Source: Adiantum capillus-veneris
Lineage: Eukaryota > Streptophyta > Polypodiopsida > Polypodiales > Pteridaceae
DNA: 64,000 nucleotides
Direction: 5' to 3'
Assembly: GCA_014529385.2 (NCBI GenBank)
Contig: CM043959.1
Coordinates: forward strand, 50,437,122-50,501,121
Shown here: one piece after another, positions 12,694-24,745 of the stretch
How positions within the stretch are numbered: position 1 is the stretch's first letter
Layout of the letters: each line of letters opens with the position of its first letter
The notes under the pieces: generated by a model
Databases searched by the model: none
The model's input: the letters and a program-made list of their open reading frames with translations, nothing else
What the model was told of the DNA's origin: nothing
Translations under genes and position numbers: made by a program

Positions 12694-13319
12694 GTAACCA
12701 TGGTCTGCCTAGTATAATAGGATATGCTCCCAACCCCGCTGGCATCACATGAAAATCAACCACTACCTTTGCATCATATGCTTCCACTTCTAAGCTCTTT
12801 ACAACACCCAAACATTTTACTTTTTGATGGTTTGCCAATATGATCCGAAAGCCTGACACCCCTCACTGTAAGACCCATCTTCTCAACGCATGAGTGTGTT
12901 ATAACACATATTTGGGCTCCACCATCCACATAACCTTGTCCTAGATTTTTTCTTTTGTGCCACACATCTACTATTGGAGAAATGTCTGGTAGCTCATCTA
13001 CTGGCTCACCTTCCCGTTGCACCAAACCTTGTACTTCTTGCCACACTTTGTCAGGATCTTCTATCTTCACAAACACCACTTCCAATCCATGCCTTGAATT
13101 GTCGCAGCTTAATCTTACAGGTGGATCAGCCACACGCAACTCCTCTTCAAATGCTTTGGACCAAACTCGTGCATCACTCTTCAAACAAATGTGGAGAAGA
13201 TGTAACATCTGCGCCGGGTGATGAGTCTGGTTGCTAATGCAGGCAACCTCCATCTTTTCCAAAAAGTCTTCCACATATTCATCACTTCTTCCATGAAACT
13301 CCGGATAAGAGAAAGCCAT
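12569..13319 (-). pseudogene. Truncated Gag joined to aspartic protease of element A
   Basis: The frame from ATG at 13319 gives about 110 residues of Gag N-terminal domain (starting MAFSYPEFHGRSDEYVEDF, with RVWSKAFEEEL). It then jumps without a zinc knuckle into a retropepsin-like segment (GYVDGGAQICVITHSC). The rest of capsid and the nucleocapsid appear to be deleted around 12989. The protease active site normally reads Asp-Ser/Thr-Gly; here it is Asp-Gly-Gly at residues 132-134, which should be inactive. The protease continues in another frame (12859-12569) with the flap and YPIILGRPWL. Confidence 0.8.
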
Positions 13320-14353
13320 GGCTACCCAAGTTACGATGCTTTAAGAACCCCTTCGAACACATGTGCAAGAACCCAAAACTTTTGACTGACCCAATTCCCA
13401 GAAACTTCAATGGAGCTCAACTTTAGATAAGGAGAAACACATGCACATCAAATGAGTTTTCATAGTTAATCATTGGAATTACAACAGGCAAAGGGCATTC
13501 CAGTATCTCTCTTAATCTTCTTGGCCCGAACATAAAGACTATGCGCTACTGGAAAAAATCTTTCTAGACACATGAACATTTATCTGGATTCTTTGAGTTA
13601 AATGAAAAGGAGTGAATTGAGGGCCATTTTGATCATCCATTAAAGTCAACCATGCAGCTCCCAAGAAAGCACACCTGTCTGATCCTATGATTTTGCCAAA
13701 ATTTCAGCAGCATAACAGCATAAATGGATCAAAAGACCAAAAAACCAGCCATCATAACTTGGGAAATTTTTGACAGAGTTTCCACAGAAGTAGATCAGTG
13801 AGAACTCAAAATATAGACTGTATATGTATGCATAAACTGCCAACAATAGAACCCGAGCATCAAGTAGGAATCACTAGTACATAGCCTATGGCGAGGTCAC
13901 AAAAAGGTGCTCCAGCTACCTGTATCACCGAAAGGATCTCCACATTTGAGAATCCCCCAGCTCAATAAAACCTTGACACGCTATCGACCCTCACACGAAG
14001 GCTTATGCAAATCTCGTATAGTCAAGTCTCAGAAATGACTATCTTTCAGACCAAGTCTCAGAAATGGCTGGGACTGCCAAATAAAACAAAGTATGGCTCC
14101 ACAAAGGCATACAATGGCAGTATCCACAAGTAACGTACAAGACCAGCAGGCAGACAATGCGCTCAAACATGCGCCATATGATGCATACCCACGGCAACTG
14201 CAAGTGACTTCCACTATCAGTGTATCAATCTACTCCAGCTACCTGTACCTGTACCTATCCCTGTAACATGTAATCTGTCATCCCGAATCTCGAAGCGTCA
14301 AGCTTGAAGCAGAAGGTACTCGAAGAAGATCCTCAGTGGGGGCACGAAAAGAA
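13320..14353 (-). other. 5' leader of element A
   Basis: This is the untranslated region between the 5' LTR and the gag start. I see no coding sequence or clear tRNA primer site. Confidence 0.6.
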
Positions 14354-15381
14354 TGTGAGCGGGATGGAAACACACACAATGCCTCTATAATGACCCAACA
14401 TACACTCTTGGGAGGATACACACACACACACATACACACACACACTATGGGGCACCACTCGGCTTACACAACCCACCTGGCCGAGACAGGGAACACACCG
14501 ATGGAGTGAGAGGAGAGAGACTATCCATTTGCTCACTCCACACAGAAAGACACACACACACACATCCCCAAAAAACTCAACTCAAAAAAGGATAATTTCT
14601 GATGTTTAGATACAATTGAGCTTGGGCGAACACCAATGGGGCAAATAGCTCACACAATTTGGGGAAGATATGCCAGATACAATTACAAATTGGAGTAGAA
14701 GCTTTGCTCATAGGAGAAACTTACACAGCCAAAATAGTAAAAAAATAGCAAGAAATTTGGCAAAATGGATAGCTCCATTGCGTCCAGAAGGGCCCAAAAC
14801 CCCAGTCTACAATGTCAAAGTGCTCAAATCCGACCTCGGATGAACAGTTTAGGGCCAAAACAGGCTCCAAAAACAGCAAAAACTCAGTTGCGGTTGTTCC
14901 TCTTCTTCCCTCCACATTTTTTATGGTCTTCTCTCAGGTTTTTCAGTTCACACACCTAGTTTTATTACTTGGGCACCTTTGGCCTTTTAGTTGAACTCAA
15001 ACAGACCCCGAACATGCCAAAAACTGACCTCGCAGTGCATAGTTGTCACCCTACTGCATTCATCCGCACACTTGGAACTCAACTTTTTCCAATAATGCAT
15101 CTCGTCACCATGTGAACTGGCCCCAAATACAATTCTCATAATGACCTTTTTGCATAATTATCACAAGAAAACACCCACGTTGTGTCCGTACTTATCCACG
15201 TGCAAGTATTGACCCCATTCGACCTCCTGACGCCACTAGATGCTATCTGACGCACCTGTTTACCTGATGTCGTCGACCCGTGGATAGATTCCTTGAGAAG
15301 TTTTACGTGCCACGAACTCCTCATTATTATAGAAAGGCCACACTGATATTGGTGATAGTAAAAATCGATGCACTATGTACA
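14354..15381 (-). repeat. 5' LTR of element A
   Basis: It matches 8282-9311 over its full length with scattered substitutions and a shorter CA tract interrupted by TACA. Confidence 0.85.
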
Positions 15382-16068
15382 TGTTGTCCTACCTGTACAC
15401 ATGTGGGCCCCACGTAACCACCTGGATTTGGAAAATGGGCAATTCCTTATTTGATGCACCATGCATGTGTATGTACATATTTGAAATACCTTGCTCCAAA
15501 AAACTCCTGACGCCGTGGGGAAAAACACCTCAATACTGTCAATTATCCAAGGGGATAGGCAGATTAGAAATGGTAATCTAGTGCTAAAGGATATGCAAAG
15601 TGCGTACATTAGCACCAAGCAATCCAATTAATAAGCATTTATTGCTCTACTTGGAGTTTGCTTACCATAAGTTAAAGCATGTTTGCGACTAGGTTTAGTC
15701 TCTTCATGTATAAGTCAGGTTCTCAACTTGGAACACTAGCTATGGTGGGGTTGTTTACTGATGAAATTTGAGAACAACGTTACTTTTTTGGGCACATCTT
15801 TGTTGTGATAACTCGTTTAGCATGCTCATGTGCATTCTAAATGGGGTCTACAAACTATGATTGGATGGGAACCGGTAACACAACATGGTTAAAAAAGGAC
15901 AACATTATGGAAAATCAAGATGTTACTCTTGGTTTCATTGAACCTCCTACTGAACAATGTTCCGATCAAGCATACAATTGGATCCATGAAGGATGCCAAT
16001 GTTGAAAACATTAGTGTATCACCACTCTTGTTTTTTAGGACAAAAATGCTTCTCCAAGGGGGGAGTAA
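15382..16068 (+). other. 3' interior of element H, no intact gene
   Basis: The last part (about 15890-16068) runs into the polypurine tract AAGGGGGGAG and the LTR at 16069. One frame ends in a Lys-Asn-Ala-Ser-Pro-Arg-Gly-Gly-like string, which resembles the C-terminal tail of some gypsy Pol proteins that overlap the tract. No domain is recognisable. Confidence 0.4.
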
Positions 16069-16243
16069 TGTCAGGACGAGGATACTAAGGAGCAAGGCTC
16101 GACCTAGGGGGTCAGGGACCTGAGCCAGGGGCTCATACTGGAATAGTGTGGACTATGGATCCATATTGTGGGTAGGGCTAGAAGGCGGCCTATATTTAGG
16201 TGTAGGGTGGTGGATCCAATATCTCAGTCTCTTAGGCCCTTCA
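16069..16243 (+). repeat. 3' LTR of element H
   Basis: It begins TGTCAGG immediately after the polypurine tract, aligns with 2828-3003 and ends CCTTCA. Confidence 0.75.
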
Positions 16244-16525
16244 TAAATTAGGGTAAAAATTGCCAATGCCAAGATACCTATTGTGTCAAAACAGGGTTGC
16301 ACTAAGAGCTAAGATATTGCGGCTTGTACTAGGGTAACAACAACCTCTCCAAATTAAAATGGAGAAGTGTGTATCAAAGAATTGAAGTTATAGTGCAACA
16401 AAAATTATAGATTAATTAAAATAATTAATCAATTGGAAATTGTGAGCATATTTGAGAATAGCAATAGCAAAGTACACTTCATTTAAATTCAATCACACAT
16501 TACATATGCATGTATTGAAAGGAGA

Positions 16526-16631
<106 letters not shown>

Positions 16632-16998
16632 AGCAACGCCAATTGAGGGTTGGGCTTTATGGATCCAACCCCCCTTCAAAAGGACTTGTATTAATTGATT
16701 ACTTGTCTTCAAAAGGGATTTATGTAAATACAATTGCTAATTGCATTTTCAACTTCTAAAACTTAAGGGATGAGAATTGTAAAGTTTGGCAAAGTTGCAA
16801 TTAGGATTTCTTGATCTACAACAAGTGTTGATCTTAATCCCAAGGCGTATTGAAGCAGTGGATTACCAACGCCAAATTTGACTAGTCAATGGAGGCCAAT
16901 AATTTAATTTTTCATTCTTTGCTGGCATTTCATATTTTTATGAAAAAGGTAAAATTTTGTCAATGGATCCCGGGAAATCCATGTAATGATGAAATATG

Positions 16999-17241
16999 CT
17001 AAAGAGCTTGGTAAACACATTTTTGTAATAGTTACCTCTTTCTAGCCCAATATTTAATTTTGAACTCTAGGTATATAAGCAAAGGATTGTAATTTTTAAG
17101 GATAATCTAGATTTAAGAACTAAAGAGCTTGGTATACACATTTTTTTAATAACTACCTCTTTTTAGCCCAATACTTGATTTTGAGCTCTAGGTATATAAG
17201 CAAAAGATTGCAATTTCTAAGGATAATCTAGATTTAAGAAC
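16999..17241 (+). repeat. Tandem duplication, 121-bp unit carrying a TATA-like box
   Basis: A unit beginning CTAAAGAGCTTGGTA is present twice (16999 and 17120). Both copies contain CTAGGTATATAAGCAAA, so a probable LTR promoter core is duplicated. Both end in GATAATCTAGATTTAAGAACTA. The copies differ at about ten positions. Confidence 0.85.
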
Positions 17242-17858
17242 TATTGAGCGTACAAGTAGAGATCTTACCTACACTTGTGCGTTTGCAACTTCTTGTAAGG
17301 GTATGGAAATCTAATGGGAATTCATGTCTTGCTTTTCTTCACTCTTGTCATCATGTACATGCTCTTTGTGCTATGGTTGAGTGATTGTGTGAAGCTCTAT
17401 ATTTCCTTAAGTCTTTCACTACTTGTTTTATGTTGTTAATGAAGCATTAAGTGATTCTATCCATGGACAAAGGTAACTAGGTAGGGGATGAAGATAGGGG
17501 GTGGGAGAACTTGTGGTTTCTCACCAACCCACAGGTGATTGTTGTAGGTTTTGAGGGTAGAAACAATTTCTCCATACTCTAGATGCTCCTAATGTCAAGT
17601 TTCATTAACTTTGGAGCTCATTTGATGCTTCTATAACCATTTATGAGTGAGTTAGACCGCACAAAAGACTTAGGAAGATTTCTTTAGTTGTTTTCCTTAC
17701 TTGATTTTGGCACCTCTCTCCTTGGTGCATTGTCATTAGGACATTGGATTTTAAGTTTCCATGCACTAGTTGGGTTAGCTATATCCTTAGATTGACATAT
17801 TAGGTTGGTTTGATTTCTCATTAATCTACACCATTTGATTGCGGCGACGCACCAACGT

Positions 17859-17876
17859 TGGTGTCATTGTTGAGGA
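17859..17876 (+). promoter_or_regulatory. Degenerate primer-binding site of element B
   Basis: CCAACG-T-TGGTGTCATTGTTGAGGA lines up base for base with CCAACA-T-TGGCGCCGTTGTCGGGGA at the LTR end of element C. The differences are mostly C-to-T and G-to-A. Confidence 0.7.
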
Positions 17877-19673
17877 CATAGGACGACTAGCACTAGCAAA
17901 AAAGGTTCTAATGAGGTTTTGTTTACTCAAGTGCTAGAATTTTAAGATTTACTTTAGTTAGGAGAGTTAGTGAGGCTTGTTGAGCTCTCAAGTAGACTAA
18001 GGAGTTGAGTGTGTTTGTACCATTTAGATTAGGTTGAACATAGTTGTTGATTTTAGTGCATTGCACATTGAGTCCACACTTGTGAGTCTTGTTGTAGTTT
18101 GTGTTTGTAAGTGATTGTGGTGAGTTGAGTTGTGGACGAATATTTGACTATCATTTTCCTCTGCTATCATTTCATTTTTGCATTGTTTTCTTTTGTTTTA
18201 TGTTCTTTTACTGTTCTAGATTAGTCATAAGAGCAGCATTAGTTTTGGTTCAGTTTGGTGTTGCAAAAATCCAACCATTACTTTGAGTGCCATATTGCAA
18301 TTTGATAGTTTAAAGTGATTAAAAAGGCAAAAAAATTGCATATCTTGAGATTTTGTAGCGATCTCAAGAATTCTTGTTTGTGCACTTGTATGTGCATCTA
18401 AAGATTGTATTCGGAAGTTTTGAGTGCATTTTAAACCAGCAACTATGAATTAATGTAAAATTTGCATTTCAAGTTGAGTTTAGACTTGAAGCTTAATTTC
18501 AACAACCAAAAAGTGGTCAATTTGAGTTGTGCATAGCATCAACAAACAATACAAGTGACAAGGAAGCTATAGAAACTGTCTGCTTAGAGAATAGGTACTA
18601 GCGCCACCAACTCCAATTGCTACCACTTGCTAGTTTTTTAGTAACATAGCATATACGCAGGGTATTTACACCATGTACTTATCAAACCCACCTTCCATAC
18701 TTTTAGAAAAAACAAATCTTTTAAAAAATTAAGCAAAACTACCCAACTAGGTGAGACTTGAAGGAAAACTGGCTTGTCACACAGGTCAAAACTTATTATC
18801 TCAAGACACTCATAGGTGTGAAAGACTCCACAAGAGGTAGTGAAGCTAAAGGAGGTGTCAAATTGTGAGAATGATAATACTGACATCAATCATAATTCTT
18901 GCTACTTGTGGTGTTTTGGGACTAGACCAAGCTCATTCGATTGTTGATAGTACAAGGATATTAGATATGTCTTCTTTGATTTGTTTGGATAGATAGAAGC
19001 CCTTGAAAGCACCCAAAGATTGAAGGCTAAACTCACATAGGCCAAACATGCTCCAAAATGTACTTAAAAACCTCATACATAAGCTGAAAAGACCGAACAC
19101 ACTGTAAGGAGTCGCTAGAAAGTGATTTTTCCCAAAAGGGTCATCATGGCACCAATTGCAATTGCTTCCATCTACCCCATATTGTGACCAAATTGTGCCC
19201 AACACCTCGAGCTCATTGAGAGGTTTCTAAATATATTGTGGATTTGTCAAAGACCAAGAAATTACACAAAAACACCTAGTTTAAGGTCGTAGTTGACTTT
19301 ACCAAATTTTGCCTAAAAAGTGCAAAATTTAGCAAAAGTTTTTGTGAAAATCATAGCACTTTGATCAAGCAAACTCAGTTTTTTTGCAAAAATTGTGAAT
19401 TTTGTCAAAATACGTTTTTAAAGCATTTGAAAAGCAAGAATGGTTGCAAGCGCATTTCTAAGTTAAGAGGGTTGGATTGACCATTGAAGTTTGGTAAAAA
19501 TTGGTGTATTTAAGATCAAGCAGATATCTCTAGAGAGACCATAGAGCATGTGTAGAACAAGCCAACTTGGTATTGACCAAAGAGAGTGTAAATCAAGCAA
19601 GGCTAGATCCCTAGCTCAGACAAGAAAAGAGGGTAGTGAGATTGACACCTCTTTTGACTAATCACTCTACTTA
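17877..19673 (+). other. Leader of element B, no recognisable gene
   Basis: AT-rich DNA between the primer site and gag, without a domain that I recognise. Confidence 0.45.
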
Positions 19674-22600
19674 ATGGCTGACCAAAACACCATGGTTCAC
19701 CAATTGACTCAAATAGAAGGAGGTAGCACCTCCATGAGTATGTATGAGGCACCTAGGTACACAACCATCATCTTAGAGGAGCTGAATGCCCCCGGAGCCT
19801 TGGTGTACTTTGATGTAAGAGGACTAAAAATCATGTAGTGACAAGAGCAGAAATTATTCAAGTCTATGATAAGGGAGATAGATTTTGCAATCATGAAGGT
19901 GTCATTACCTCATAGTTAGAGATCTAAAAGATTATAACATGTACAAAGATAATGTCATAGAAGGAAAGATGGTTTTTGAGATGGTAGACATGCCACCTCA
20001 GGTTGGTCTCCCTTATGCCATTAGGGTATTTGACAAAACGTTAGTGAAATTTCGAAAAAACTATGGAGACATATGAGACTATGAGTATACAAATAGTAGG
20101 GCTAAATTTTATATTAGATGTAAATCCCTATGCATTCAAGATAAGCAATGGAAAAGTTCTATACCTGTATACTTATAACTCTAGAAATAGTAGCAACATA
20201 ATGTATGTCAACAAATATGGTCAAGAGTATGTGCCCATGGAATGATTAGTGGTGATAAGAATTTTAGGTCATGGAGTCACTTTGAGTGCCCATATGAAAA
20301 ATCAAGATCCAAGACCAACCTCTAGTAGATCAACAAATCCCTTTCAAGATGAGGAAGACATTGCGAGATTTCAAGCAGACCAGATAAGGAAAAAGGAAAG
20401 ACTAATCCATCCACCACACATCAACCCAATTTCAGTTGTACTACAATCATACAAATTGTGGGTTCATCATGAATTAACACTAAAACAATAAGTTAATAGC
20501 GGTGGCTATCTTTTCATGTCATAATCATGGGGACCACCACACTTGTCAACATATCTATATCCAAGAATGAGTAGATTGCCAACATCAAAACTTGTTGTTG
20601 TAATAGAATACCACATGTGGAAAGGACTACAATGAGAGAAAATTTAGAGAGTAGCCACCTATTGAGAGATAATCTCAAGAATATAGGATAATGTATGATG
20701 AGATACACGCTGACCCTAGACATGATAGAGGGCCATGAGTAAGAGAAGGATTGTAAGAATCAATGGTATGGCTTGGAGATCATTGACAAGTAAGACCATC
20801 CTAGCTCCAAGAAATCGATTAACAAGAAATATTTTAGGGACAAATATCCTAGAAACCAAGTAGCATCCTTCATAAGAGTAATCCGTGTAGAAGAAGCTAG
20901 AGGTTTTGCAACACAATATACAGAATTTGGATCGACTCTAGGGTAGGATGCTACTTGGTTTGATTTGGTAGAAAGACGAGATTTTGGGGCATTATAGGAA
21001 GTATTTGATGAATTTATTGAAGAATTCTTTCAAAGGGAAATAGCCCACAATACTGTCTCACAAATCCACAACTTAAGCAAAAAGAAGGCAAGTAGGGCTA
21101 CAAAGATACGTTAAATTCTATCTTGTGAAAGAACTACCAACCTAGTCCACATTAATGATTATGTTTATAAAAGGATTGATAAATGCAGATCTTCAAAAAA
21201 ACATACAAATGAAAAGAGCACCACAGTAAATGGGTTAACAAAAGAAGCTCTTTACCTAGTAGAAATTGTGTGATCTACAAGGAAGGGACTGCAAGGATTT
21301 GGATGATAGTTCCTCTTTTCAACACAGTGGATCTAAATTTACTAAATTTGTAAAAAAGAGTGAAACAAAAAGATGAATCAGGAACAACTCATTGAAAGAG
21401 TGCTCAAAGGGATTAATCCTTTTGCTACGCCACAAGCTAAGCAGCCCAAATGGTGTGCGATAGAGCACAAGTGGACAAGTCATTCTATGGAAGAGTGCTA
21501 TTATAACAAGGGTCATGTAAGAGAATTTTAATATTCCCACAAGCCCAAGTAGAACCTCCATAAGTCCTACCATTTCCTAGATACATAGCAAGAAATCTGC
21601 CAAGACCAGTAGGGGTTGAAAGGCCACAACCAATCTTAGGACAATAACCAACACTACCAAGAGCAAGACCTATAGGTAGTAGGTATGCACCAACCATGGA
21701 ATAACTTGAGGAGTAGGTATTAGTGCCAATGCCAACTTATTATGAAGAGCTTAGTGCATACATGGCTAGTCCAAGATATTATCCACCAAAAGAGCCTCAA
21801 GAACGAGAACCATGGAACATGATTGGTTTTGTTGGACCACCAACAATAGCTCATGCTTCAAGAGAAGGTAGATCCAATTTAGAAAAATGTACATTATTGT
21901 TCATAGGCAATGGAGGATTAGGAGGATCAAATGTTTCTTATCAATAGAGAGCTACTCCAAGAGCACCTTGATATAGCTGATTGAACCATGTTACAAATGC
22001 GATAGATACCACCTAATGAAAGACTATCCTCACATATCATAAGAGTAAATGCGTATTATCCAAATGGTGGCATCAGTCATTTGATCACTGATTGACCGAA
22101 GAATCCAAACAAGGAAGCAAGAGCTACATTGAATATGCTAGAGGCAATGCAATCTAGTAGTGGATCAAAAAACAAGATGGTGATTTACAAGAGCACAGGC
22201 TCAAAAAGCTATAGACAAACCTATCATAAAAGAGCCAAAAATGGATGCACCTAGCATTGAACATAAAAGTCAAAGAAACACATAGAAAGCCAAGAAAGTA
22301 AGGATGCAAGCCAGGAAGGAGTGCAAACAAATCTCATTAGCAAAAAAATTAAAGCCAACCAAATTAAAAATGAGGAGGTTGGAAGATGAAACAAGTCCAA
22401 AAGAAGAATCCCGAAGGTAATACCAAAGCTAGACATAGTAGAGAAACCCAAGAGTGCAAGAGCAAGACGATCCATGTTGGTAGAAAAGGTCAATGAGACA
22501 TGAGATACACTCCTAAACACTTGTGACACACAGCTCAAGAATAACCAGACCCAAGAGAAAGAATGGATGACTTATCCATATGATGAAGTAGAAAAGCAAA

Positions 22601-22800
22601 GGCTAGAGATGTGTCAAAAGTCTATTCAGACAACCCAGGTGATACTAGAACATCTAGTTGCAAAACTAGAAGGGTTGATGAATGTTTCACAACCAAAAAC
22701 ACTAGTAATTTCACCTAATCAAGAGCATGTAGTGCCAGATGATATTCCCAAGAATGATGAGAACCATAAAAATCAATGGAAAGGCCAATAATAGTCATGA
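19674..22800 (+). pseudogene. Gag and Gag-Pol spacer of element B
   Basis: An ATG at 19674 opens a frame reading MADQNTMVHQLTQIEGG. The capsid-like core at about 20900-21340 (WFDLVERRDFG, EVFDEFIEEFFQREIAHN, LTKEALYLVE) matches 44070-44420 in element C almost residue for residue. The nucleocapsid part keeps KWCAIEHKWTSH and EECYYNKGHVRE near 21460-21520. A second knuckle reads CYKCDRYHLMKDY at about 21990-22030, with its last Cys changed to Tyr. The spacer at 22567-22790 matches 45710-45870 in C. Many stops and frameshifts prevent translation. Confidence 0.75.
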
Positions 22801-23099
22801 ATACCATGGACCAATCTTTTGATGGATTCTATCCACATAAACCTAAAGAGTGCAGAGAAGTAGACGGACTAGATGAACTATGAAAGAAAGTCAAGGATGC
22901 CAACAAAGCAAATGAGATAAGCCAACAAGTGAATTAAATCAATAAATGGAAGGAAGTGTTTCTTCCACCATTAGAGGAATTCAAGGCAAGATCTCAAATT
23001 GATCTAGAAATGTAATCATATTGGGGAGGTCAAGGATCTAGTTTATCTATAGATAGCCAACCCTATTTCTTGAGGACACTACCCTCTTATATGGGAGAT

Positions 23100-24243
23100 C
23101 ACAAAGCAAAATATAACAAAATAGAAATCCCTTCACAGTGACTTTCTTCCATGAAATCCATTGACTCGAAAGGTTTGATATACATTTTTTCTACTCCAAT
23201 CGCCTGCACAATAACATTAGCCGAGCTTCTAAGGATAAGACCAAACATGTGGAAAACGATAGGAAGCTATCTAGAAAATTTTACTATAAAAGATCCAATG
23301 TCACAAATTCAAGAAGGGATCAAAGAGCTTGAAAAGACTCGATTGATTACCAGGCTAGTATCGTTGAATAAGGTAAGTGAGTACTACAAGGGATAAGATG
23401 GCAACACAACTCTTCTTGTAGATTTCTAAGGCGTCATCACCATGGAAATTCTAGACAGTGAAGCTAGAGTAGCCATTGCCACTAAAGAAATCTAGAAAAA
23501 ATGGGGAAAGCCCACTTTAAGAGCAATAAGAATGAAATTACAGCTTGTAGATGGATACATGGAGAGCACACTAGTACTCCAAGAAAAATTAGCTGTAACT
23601 TCATGAAGTATTGAATACAAGGACACCTTTGCTATTGCTCTTTGGCAAGAAGAACCATAATGATAAAATATTAGAAAGACCGTTCATGAAACAATTGAAA
23701 ATGGTCCAAGATTGGGGTTATGACCAGTTCATCTCAAATACATGGAAACCACAATTAGGATAAATTTAGAAGACCATAGCTACAAGGATGTAATTGGAAC
23801 GCTTGTTAAAGAGTTTTATTTCTCTACATTAGCTAGATTAGAACTTCCAACATGCTTAGGTTAGCCTAAGCATCTATAAATGTGTGGAGCATCAAATTGT
23901 GGTAGTTTGAAATGAGAAGAGTGTATATTAGAAAGGCCATCGAAGACAATGATTAAATTTCATGAGCCTTTCCCAAAGAAGCACTAGAACCTCTAGAATG
24001 GGAGCACATTCTAAGAACTTTAGATGTATGTGCTATGGCACATGGCTCCACTATAAATTTTTGGGATGAAGATGGTCACAATGTGGTACCCTACTACATG
24101 GTCATTTAGATAAATTAAGGAGACAAGTGTCCAACCTCAGACGACCCCAAAAGAGTAGAGTATGATGGAAACAAGGAGGAAAAGTTATTTTACAACTCTT
24201 TAGAGCATTTTTAATAAGAAAATGATGCCAACAATGAATACTT
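23100..24243 (+). pseudogene. Protease region of element B, truncated
   Basis: The retropepsin active-site region reads ILDSEARVAIATKEI (about 23450-23492), with Glu replacing the Gly of Asp-Ser-Gly. It is followed by KMVQDWGYD and a conserved block of unknown role (LDVCAMA, VVPYYMV at about 24020-24105) shared with element C. The homology ends near 24243, before any RT. Confidence 0.7.
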
Positions 24244-24244
24244 T

Positions 24245-24745
24245 GACAATCCCGTCATTGTAGTAGCACTCTTTAGCTATATAATTTGTCCACTTTTGTT
24301 CAATTTTTCACCGTGTAAGTTCTTTAAAGTTTTTCTTAAAGAGAGGAGCAAGTTTTTGAAAAATCTCTTCAATAAGCTTCTCTAGGTTACTAGATGCCAT
24401 GGTCTAGTTGTGGATTGGGTTATTTGTGAAGCAATGTGCTGAGAGGATGTGTCACCATCTAGCTGCATCATCTCCTAGAGTCCAAAACTAGAAAATTGCA
24501 TTGCAAAGTCCAAGACCTCTTTTTCTATGATTACTCATTTAAAAGCTGCCCCGTGATCTTTCAAATATTTCTCTTCAATATATTTTCTATGTACCCTTTT
24601 TTGGACTTGGGATGGCCTTATCTATAGATGGTCTACTACTCATAGCAATTGATCTTCAAGACCTTCTTTATTGTCCGATATTTGAATTAATAAGGGATCC
24701 ACTTTTGTTGGATCTTGTAAACCGTAGTCCTTTGATGCCATGCAG
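24245..24745 (-). pseudogene. Inverted gag-like remnant
   Basis: Read on the minus strand, 24410-24245 gives MASSNLEKLIEEIFQKLAP, a stop, then KIEQKWTNYIAKECYYND. The last part matches the nucleocapsid segment of elements B and C. Further upstream on the minus strand (24740-24420) a frame with a few stops reads like hydrophilic Gag N-terminal sequence (MASKDYGLQDPTKVDP and following). It abuts element B head-on at about 24244, so the junction is a rearrangement or an insertion boundary. Confidence 0.55.

Larger units (their letters stand above)
8282..15381 (-). mobile_element. Element A: degenerate Ty3/gypsy element with second RNase H (Tat type)
   Basis: Two direct repeats of about 1,030 bp (8282-9311 and 14354-15381) start with TGTGAGCGGG and end with TGTACA on the plus strand. 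Between them, read on the minus strand, lie gag, protease, RT, RNase H, a second archaeal-type RNase H, and integrase with a GPF module. This is the order seen in Tat-lineage gypsy elements. The LTRs differ at about 24 of 340 positions in the part I aligned. All coding parts carry frameshifts or stops, so the copy is dead. I found no canonical primer site beside the right LTR; the nearest sequence on the minus strand is CGTGCCCCCACTGAG. I also found no target-site duplication. Confidence 0.85.
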
